The notes under the pieces are model-generated. The model searched no databases, was not told where the DNA came from, and saw nothing but the letters and a program-made list of their open reading frames with translations. Positions 57,262-64,000 of a stretch of DNA of 64,000 bases are shown in pieces. Each line of letters opens with the position of its first letter. Position 1 is the first letter of the stretch. The translations under genes were made by a program, and so were the position numbers. The DNA comes from Arachnopeziza araneosa (Eukaryota > Ascomycota > Leotiomycetes > Helotiales > Arachnopezizaceae), in assembly GCA_003988855.1 (NCBI GenBank), contig QYAI01000001.1, positions 124,001 to 188,000 of the forward strand. Direction: 5' to 3'.

Positions 57262-58791
57262 ATGTTTTCCAAAATCGCTCTTGCTGCTCTCCTTTACGGG
57301 GCTGCACATGGTCAGCAAGCTGGAACTTCGACTAAAGAAACCCATCCTTCGTTGACCTGGGAGAAATGTACCGCGCCTGGGAGTTGCACAACGGTGAATG
57401 GGAAGGTTGTTATGGATTCCAACTGGCGTTGGGTTCATGATGCAAAGGCCAATAGGTAGGTTGAAGGCTTTGGAGCTCTTCAAAGCAAGTGTGCTAACTC
57501 ATATAGTTATACCAATTGCTACACTGGCAACACCTGGGATAAAACTCTTTGCCCTGACGATGTTACATGCGCAGCTAACTGCGCCCTGGATGGTGCCGAT
57601 TACACTGGGACATATGGTGCTACCGCTACAGGCAGTTCACTCAAGCTGAACTTTGTCACACAGAGCAGCAATAAGAATGTTGGCTCTCGCTTGTATATGA
57701 TGGCGGATGATAAGACATATCAGACCTACTATATGCTCAACCAGGAGTTCACTTTTGATGTCGATGTCTCGCAACTCCCATGTGGCTTGAATGGTGCTCT
57801 CTACATGGTTAACATGCCGGCCGATGGCGGTATGTCGAGTACAAATAAAGCTGGTGCCGCTTATGGAACTGGTTATTGCGATTCCCAGTGTCCTCGAGAT
57901 CTTAAGTTCATTGCTGGAAAGGTGGGTTGAATTCGAGTTTCAATAAGATGGTAGAGCTAACAGAAGTATCAGGCCAATGTCGATGGGTGGCAACCAGAAA
58001 GTAACAGCGCAAATAGTGGTACCGGAAACTCTGGTGCATGCTGTGCTGAGATGGATATCTGGGAAGCAAATTCTGTTTCTGCTGCCTTTACTCCTCATGC
58101 TGGACCAGCGAATCTGACCGTCTGTACCGGTGACGCTTGTGGTGGTACATACTCTACCGACAGATACGCCGGTACAACTGATCCCGATGGATGCGATTTC
58201 AACTCGTATCGTCAAGGTGATACGACCTTCTACGGCCCTGGAATGACTGTCGACACCAGCAAAGTGTTCACTGTCGTTACACAATTCCTTACCGACGATG
58301 GAACTGCCTCTGGTACGCTGAACGAGATTAAGCGCTTCTATGTTCAGAATGGCGTCGTCATTCCCAACTCCGAGTCTACCGTTGCTGGTATCCCAGGCAA
58401 CTCTGTCAACACCGATTACTGCCAAGTTCAACCAACAGTGTTTGGCGACACTCCTTCATTCGAAAACAAGGGTGGCTTTGCGGCAATGTCTGCCGGTTTG
58501 AAGGCTGGAATGACACTGGTCCTGAGTTTGTGGGATGACTACGCAGATAGTATGCTTTGGCTCGATAGCAGTGATCCAGCTACTGGTGATACCACTACGC
58601 CAGGTGTCACACGTGGTACTTGCGACACAAGCTCAGGTGTCCCGGCTACAATTGAGAGCTCGGAAGCCAGTGCGTATGTGACCTATTCCAACATCAAGGT
58701 TGGACCAATCAACTCCACCTTCGACGCTGCTTCTTTATCAAAGCGATCTATGTTTGAGGCTGGAGCCGGTCGTCCTCAACGAGCTGTGTAA
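57262..58791 (+). CDS. GH7 cellobiohydrolase-type cellulase
   Basis: Three exons (57262-57455, 57507-57921, 57973-58791) give 475 residues. A signal peptide (MFSKIALAALLYGAAHG) is followed by the QQAGT start typical of mature Cel7 enzymes. The active-site triad is in EMDIWEAN: nucleophile Glu229, Asp231, acid/base Glu234. Many cysteines (CTTVNG, CYTGN, CPDDVTCAANC, CDSQCPRDLKF) give the conserved disulfides. SLWDDYADSMLWLDS is a Cel7 hallmark. The fold is a reducing-end-acting cellobiohydrolase rather than an endoglucanase, judged by length and loops. There is no CBM1; the chain ends soon after the domain in an unusual basic tail (GAGRPQRAV). It probably works with the AA9 at 20-22 kb. A Zn2Cys6 gene follows at 60 kb. 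Confidence 0.95.
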
Positions 58792-60068
58792 TGGTCTGGC
58801 AAATAAATCTAGATTTCATGGCAGATATGTATATAAGGAGGAAAGAATACTGACTGAAAATCTTCGCGTTATTTATTGCATGTAGCAGGTGGTCTTATTG
58901 TATATAGATTGAATTAAAGTCATAGATTGATAACGCTTCTAGATTGAAAGTTTGTATGATTTTGAAAAAAGAAAGTCCGTTATCTGCCAAGAGTTGGTAG
59001 AAGGGAAAATCAGACTGAGAATTCAAAAGCAGAGACCAAAAGGCTAGCTAAGGAACTCCTGAGCTCACGGATCTGTGAGTAACACGAAGAACTGATAGAT
59101 TCCCTCATCGACACCTACCCAAGTCCCTAGGTGATTTCTCCTTTCCTCTTTTCTCATTTTCGAAATCAAGAAAGCTAGTGATACCGATGAATGCTCCCCA
59201 CAGTCTCTATCTGTTTGTAGAAACACATTTCCTCCATGCTTAGTCACCACATTGAGAGCCACAATTTTCGTATTTAACAAGTTGTCTTTGATTTGTTGCG
59301 GCACCAGAGCAATCGCCAGTTTTGAAGTGTGTCTTGTCAAGAAGATGAGGAGGAAGAGGATCATGAAGTTTAAAAGAATTAGTCTTTCCTATTCCAGCCT
59401 CACCGAAGAGATTCACGTGACTCAATAGAACTTACAACTTCATAGCAAAGGTTCTTGAAAAGAGTAGGAAATATGCATTTGCATGTGAGGCGAAATCAAG
59501 TCATACAAGTAGCATGATCCTAAACACTTATGAATATTTATTCTCTTAGTGTTTAAATAGTAAAGGAAGAGTTTATAGAGCGTGTAGTAATATTCCATGT
59601 GCAACAAACGGGGTTACTCTTGTTATAGCATACCAAGACTCGAATGGTGTTGCGCAGAATATCTGTAGAAAGATACAAGCCAATTCTTAAATCGATTAGT
59701 TTTCCTCTTGATAGCTAAAGAAAAGGCATTTTATTCCTATGTTGGTGGCATAAACCCGCCGCTGAGCGGTAATCAGGCACAGCTTGGACTGCTTCCCTTC
59801 CAAAAATCTGTGTACTGACGCAAAAATAGGATTCTTTTACTTAAAAATAGTCATTTGTTATTCGAACTTACAAGTCGGTAAGTTCCGATCTTCGGTTGAA
59901 TGCTACATTAACTAAATTAGATTAATAAATTGATAAATTTCCCACACTATCCAAATTACCGTCCATCGGTTTCATGAAGATAGGCAAAGCATGAATAATG
60001 GAAGCGCTCTCTCTCCTCTCTTAACTTTTCCACCAAATCTGTCCATTTACTTAACTTCTGATTTATTG
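58792..60068. other. AT-rich intergenic 1.3 kb
   Basis: Between GH7 and the first Zn2Cys6 gene. On the minus strand, 59065-59425 is open in two overlapping frames, one with cysteines and a chance P-loop-like string, without a start or splice arrangement that makes a protein. Otherwise nothing is seen. Confidence 0.35.
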
Positions 60069-61423
60069 ATGGATCTAGGAGCCAGAAGACCCTCCAGACT
60101 GAGAACATCCACTGGCTGTTCCATGTGTCGAAAACGGCGCAAGAAGTGCGACGAGCAGAAGCCCCAACGCTCCGGCTGTACGAGAAACTTTTTTTCATGT
60201 GCATGGCCAGCGCACGAAAATGGTACAGTAAGGACACTGTATAAGGAAGACGAGATTCCATATGGTGGTAGTGGCATGCAAACAAATTCTGAGTTTGAAA
60301 TTGAGGATAATACACCCTTGGCCGATGATTCAACCAAGATTGGGCAGGTACAATCACCGGCTTACGGCCTTCCAGGAATAACGACGTCGATTGATCATCA
60401 TCTGTCGCTCTATCTACGGGAGCGTTTCTTGCCTTGCCTTCTGAGGGATAATGCTCATTCAGCATTCCATGACTGGCGGCACTTGATTACAGTAGGCGCA
60501 GAAACTAGCATTGCGATGCGTGCTTATCTGGCAACGGCGGCAATGCATGCGTCCTGGGTCAACCCAAAGCTCAAAAAAGTCGCTACCAGATACCACAATT
60601 CTGTCATTACAGAACTAAGGATTATCCTTTCTAAGGGAGAAACAAGTGGCTATGAGGATTGGCTTCTGCATACTACCAACTTTTTGTGCCTCTTTGAGGT
60701 AGGTAATCTCTGCCACACGCAGGATGGAAGCTGACAATAGCCTTTTTGATCTTCTAGATAAATCAGGGATGGAATGACAGTTACAACCCGTCAGGAGCAG
60801 CACCCCATCTAAGTGGCCTTGCTAGGATCTTGAAGTTAAGAATCAACCGAGACTCCCATCGCAAGGGCTTTGTTCATCCCCAAGACCGGATAGGAGCGGA
60901 ATCGCTGGTACTATGGGTTTCCCATCTCTCGCTTTATTATTCAGATATCGATCATGTCAGTGACATTATCGATTGGGATGACCTAAGCCTTTACCTTGAA
61001 CCAGATGTCTTCCCAAACGCTTCAGTATATGCCAACTCGCCTCTTCTTGCCTCAAATTGGAAGCTGCACAAAGTAATCTTTGATATTACGCAGCTCAGTC
61101 ATAAATTACCTCTATCAAGAACCAATTATATTCGAGGGCTGGACTTGGAGCTGGAGCTTCGAAGACGAGAGGAGGATAGCCGCCAAGAAGCCAACAACTC
61201 GAAGCTTGGAGGCGGGACTGATGATATTTTGCAACGTACATTACTTCACATCCTAGTTGGCCAGATCATTATCTTCAAGACTTTAAGACCAACGACTCGC
61301 CCTTCTCACCAGAAAATCAGGCAGCTCGTTGCAGAATCGATGACAATCGTGACAAGACTTGCGATTGATTCTCTATGTAGTGTCAAAGAAAGTCTCCACC
61401 ATCAAACTCATCTGCATGTCTGA
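60069..61423 (+). CDS. Zn2Cys6-type transcription factor with a missing zinc ligand
   Basis: Two exons (60069-60698, 60758-61423) give 431 residues; an in-frame ATG at 59991 would add 26. The DNA-binding motif reads CSMCRKRRKKCDEQKPQR, then SGC and TRNFFSC. Spacing is canonical (C-x2-C-x6-C-x6-[R]-x2-C-x6-C), but the fourth Cys is Arg (CGC for TGC). The rest resembles the fungal-specific regulator domain (Fungal_trans_2: HLSLYLRERFLPCLL, RHLITVGAE, AMRAYLATAAMHASW). The C-terminus ends at about the middle of that domain, earlier than usual. With a ligand lost and the tail short, DNA binding may be impaired: either a decaying gene or a base error. It is convergent with the next regulator. Confidence 0.75.
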
Positions 61424-61927
61424 TGTCTCCAGTGACCACCAGACTTCTCAATAAGAGTGTCACTTGGCACGGTAAACGCTTACATACCCATATCTCTGAC
61501 CTCGTGGCTCCGTTGTGAGAAGGGCATGTACCACTCCTGACAGATGTAGATCAACAACGGAATCACTCTGATCCTATCCACTCTAGAAGGTGAACGCGAC
61601 GACGGTCTTTTCCAATCCAAGCCGACCGAGGCAACCACGTGACCGTGTAAACCTCATTGCAGGCCATCTCAAGATTAAATGAAGAGGGGAAGAGAGATGC
61701 ACTCGGAACGGATCAAATTGAGAGCCTTTTCATTACTAAAATTTCAGGACTGCATATCTCATAAACAGTAGAGGGGGTGGATTCGCTAAACACGTGACAC
61801 CGCTCCTAGGGGTATTCCAGGTTCCTCAGCGACCAGAGACCGAACAGCGGGTAAACAGATGCGCATTCTAGAACAAAAAGCATAGCAGCAAGCAAACTCT
61901 ACATCAGCGACTCTATCGATCCCGAAA
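61424..61927. other. Intergenic between convergent regulators
   Basis: Just over 500 bp. It might include lost C-terminal coding sequence of the upstream regulator, but no frame continues recognisably. Nothing else is seen. Confidence 0.4.
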
Positions 61928-63862
61928 TTAAAGTTTGAACCTCCTCATCCAATTCTTCATCTCCGTCGCCGGGCCCCCGGGCTGCTGCACAAACATGGCC
62001 GACTGCATCTTGTTCTTCAGGTCGTAGATGGGGAGGAAGTAGACCATCTGGATGCGCTGCTCCTCGGTGGGCCAGGTGGTCATGTCCTCGGTGACGGAAT
62101 GCCAGCACTGGCCCTCTTCAAAGTCGATGATGTACTGGGCGACTTCCTTCAGGAAGCGTGAGTTGCCCGGGTTTCCGGATTCCGGCGCGAGGATTGGGAT
62201 TAGAGATAGGGCGCGGCGTCGGAGGACCGGCGATCGGCATTTGATAGCGGTGAAGTAGAGCGGGAATGTGGTGCCGAGTTTTTTGTTGGAGACGGAGTGG
62301 TCGACGCTCGATGTGGGCGGTCGTACTTGGGAGGATTCTTGGGAGAGAAATTTCTCTTGCTCGGGCGTAGAGAATCTTGAGATGTCATAGATTGAAGAGG
62401 TTGCGTTGACCCAGCTCGTTGTTGACGTGCTGTAGGAGCTCGTGTTTTGACCCTGTACCTCTTCCACGAGTGATATGAGGCGCTCAAAATAATCTATGCA
62501 TCCATCGTACTCAAACTGCCGAGCCGTGGTCGTAGTCGCGTTCCAGATGGTTGCCATGAGATTCATAATTCGAAGCATACGAATGGTCTGGAGATCCCCT
62601 GGTAACAACGGGTGTTGTCCAATAACGAACTTCTCTATCTGTACCGCCCAATCTTTGAGGTGGGAGCCAATTTCTCGTCTTTCGTTAGCCTCAATCTCGG
62701 CTGAAGCTCTGCTGGTGGTGTGTATGGTATAAACCTCTTTGAAGGCTTCCACGACCAGCGGACGCAAGCGTTCTTCTGCATCGCTCAAAGTGCAAAATGG
62801 TTGATAAAGACTTTGTTTGCTCGGTGGCCCAGAGTTGCTCACTGGCCCATGAAGTCGGAGAGGTATGAGGTCGTTCCCTAGAGTAGTTTTCCGAAAGCGA
62901 GACAGGGTTCGGGCTAATTCTTGATCTATACTGACTTCTCTACTTCCCTGACTACGAGTACAAACCAGAATATAAGCATGATGTTAAATCAGGGACCATT
63001 GTTGAATCTGAATTACTTACCCAGAAGGCGATACATTACCATCATCTCTGATATGGCGTCTATAATGCGGGAGGAGCTTGATGCCGCTCTCAAAGTGCGC
63101 TAGAGCTGTTTGAGGGGAGCCTCTGAAGAACTCGAGGTAGATGAATAATAGACAAGTGACAACTGTGATCTGATAACTTGATTTGTCATTAGAAAGGCGG
63201 TCGTTGAGGGAGTTGATTGCTTTGTTATATTGTGAGAGTGAGAAGGACTGGTTAGCAGGATCCCGGAGCTCGATTTCACGAAGACGATCTTCATGTAATG
63301 CGGCTACTGCGATCAAAGCATGTTGGACGGGCTTCTCGGTAAAGGCGATCCGTGAGATGGCAAGACCCCAGAGCTTGTTGTTCGAAAAGATGCCTAGATC
63401 TGGGGCAGTCTTGTTGATGAAGAAATGAAAGAATCGGTGCTCTTCAGATGATCCTGGAAAATTGCTGGGCGGCGTCTTGGAAAGGATTGGTGGAGGTGGA
63501 GCTCTCGGCCGGAAGACGGTTGATGGAATTGCGTATCTCTTAACTTTGTACCCATCGCAGGTCCAGCCGTCCTTGTTGCATCTTAAGCAGTAGGGTTTGG
63601 CCTCATCGCATTTAAGATGTCGCTTCCTTCATCCGGCATTAGAGTTGTACAAAGCAACCAAGATCTGCACCTACTTGCTGCGATACAACGTCAGCGTATT
63701 CCAAACCAGACGTTTTGGAAGTCGTCTAGAGCCTAGAAGGAGTCTAGAAGAGAGTTCTCACCAAGTAATACAACCAAACTTTGACTTGGGGCCACAAACC
63801 CTCCTCCGTCGCTCTTCGAGATTGTTCCCTGAACTGTCGGGGATCGCAAGCTGATCCTCCAT
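61928..63862 (-). CDS. Zn2Cys6 transcription factor with an apparent 3-nt micro-exon
   Basis: Exons 63762-63862, 63675-63677, 63021-63626 and 61928-62951 give 577 residues. Exon 1 ends FGCIT plus TG; the micro-exon CAA and the next exon complete C-KKRHLK-C-DEAKPY-C-LR-C-NKDGWT-C, an exact Zn2Cys6 finger (about residues 31-57). The two flanking introns (84 and 48 bp) each have GT, AG and a branch-like CTGAC or CTAAT. A single large intron would give TGG (Trp) for the second Cys and one residue too few. After a Pro-rich linker the fungal-specific regulator domain follows (VQHALIAVAALHEDR, TVVTCLLFIYLEFF). All exon lengths sum to a whole number of codons. Target genes are unknown. Confidence 0.8.
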
Positions 63863-64000
63863 TGGGAATCAGACATGACAGGTATTTAGTCAAATCATCC
63901 TTCCTGCACCGTGTCGCGTTGATATATAAGTGATGACATAATTCCCAAAAGCCCCAGAATCCTCGTGGTAAGCTCGTGGTAAGCTTCCCACACTCCCCCA
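63863..64000. promoter_or_regulatory. Upstream region of the last Zn2Cys6 gene
   Basis: Window end. It contains a short direct repeat AAGCTCGTGGT at the far right. No TATA element is placed with confidence. Confidence 0.3.

Noticed and set aside
59065..59425. Minus-strand open frames with a GEAGIGKT string and several cysteines downstream of GH7
   Set aside because: No ATG-led, spliceable arrangement; the P-loop-like string is isolated and the cysteine-containing frame ends at once. Treated as chance.
63627..63761. One 135-bp intron in the last Zn2Cys6 gene
   Set aside because: It would leave TGG (Trp) for the second zinc Cys and five instead of six residues before the third Cys. The micro-exon model restores the consensus exactly.

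Overview
The window is nuclear DNA from a filamentous ascomycete (Pezizomycotina). Genes are split by short introns (about 40-85 bp) with GTRNGT-type donors and CTRAC/CTAAT branch sites. Typically fungal families are present: HET, Clr5, Zn2Cys6, DUF1996, AA9, GH7, S28 peptidase and a STAND-type N-terminal domain. A leotiomycete (Helotiales-like plant-associated fungus) is my best guess, but it rests on general resemblance only. I see no rRNA, tRNA, CRISPR array or intact transposon.

Layout. 0-8 kb: the 3' end of an unknown gene, a strikingly GC-rich MDR oxidoreductase, a secreted S28 serine carboxypeptidase and a STAND-N/coiled-coil protein. 8-12 kb: an eight-exon type IIC P-type ATPase. 14-22 kb: a Clr5 protein, a large glycosylated membrane protein, an FAD monooxygenase and a nine-exon AA9 lytic polysaccharide monooxygenase. 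22-27 kb: a gene-poor stretch holding a diverged tandem duplication of a small unknown three-exon gene; one copy has no ATG. 27-35 kb: conserved genes (histone H4, an SDR, the divergent pair TRS20/mL60, the divergent pair CBP20/NUP82). 35-40 kb: a HET-domain gene inside a gene-poor block. 39.7-54.7 kb: a PRISE-type reductase, the divergent pair cytochrome b5 reductase/Ngi1-like protein, the divergent pair SND2/CDC27, a secreted DUF1996 protein, and a divergent pair of fatty-acid oxidation genes (peroxisomal thiolase and a FAT1-type acyl-CoA synthetase). 57-64 kb: a GH7 cellulase and two convergent Zn2Cys6 regulators.

Functional links. AA9 and GH7 both attack cellulose and are about 36 kb apart. 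The thiolase and the acyl-CoA synthetase share a 399-bp promoter containing CCGAGG and CCTCGG, the core recognised by the FarA/FarB/Ctf1 fatty-acid regulators. Five divergent pairs (TRS20/mL60, CBP20/NUP82, CBR1/Ngi1-like, SND2/CDC27, thiolase/FAT1) dominate the conserved blocks.

Most notable: a 3-nt micro-exon is needed to complete the Zn2Cys6 finger of the last gene; the neighbouring Zn2Cys6 gene has its fourth zinc-ligand cysteine replaced by arginine; the small-gene duplication has a lost start codon; and the MDR gene has base composition unlike its surroundings. All exon boundaries were worked out by hand from splice signals and reading-frame sums, with no transcript evidence.
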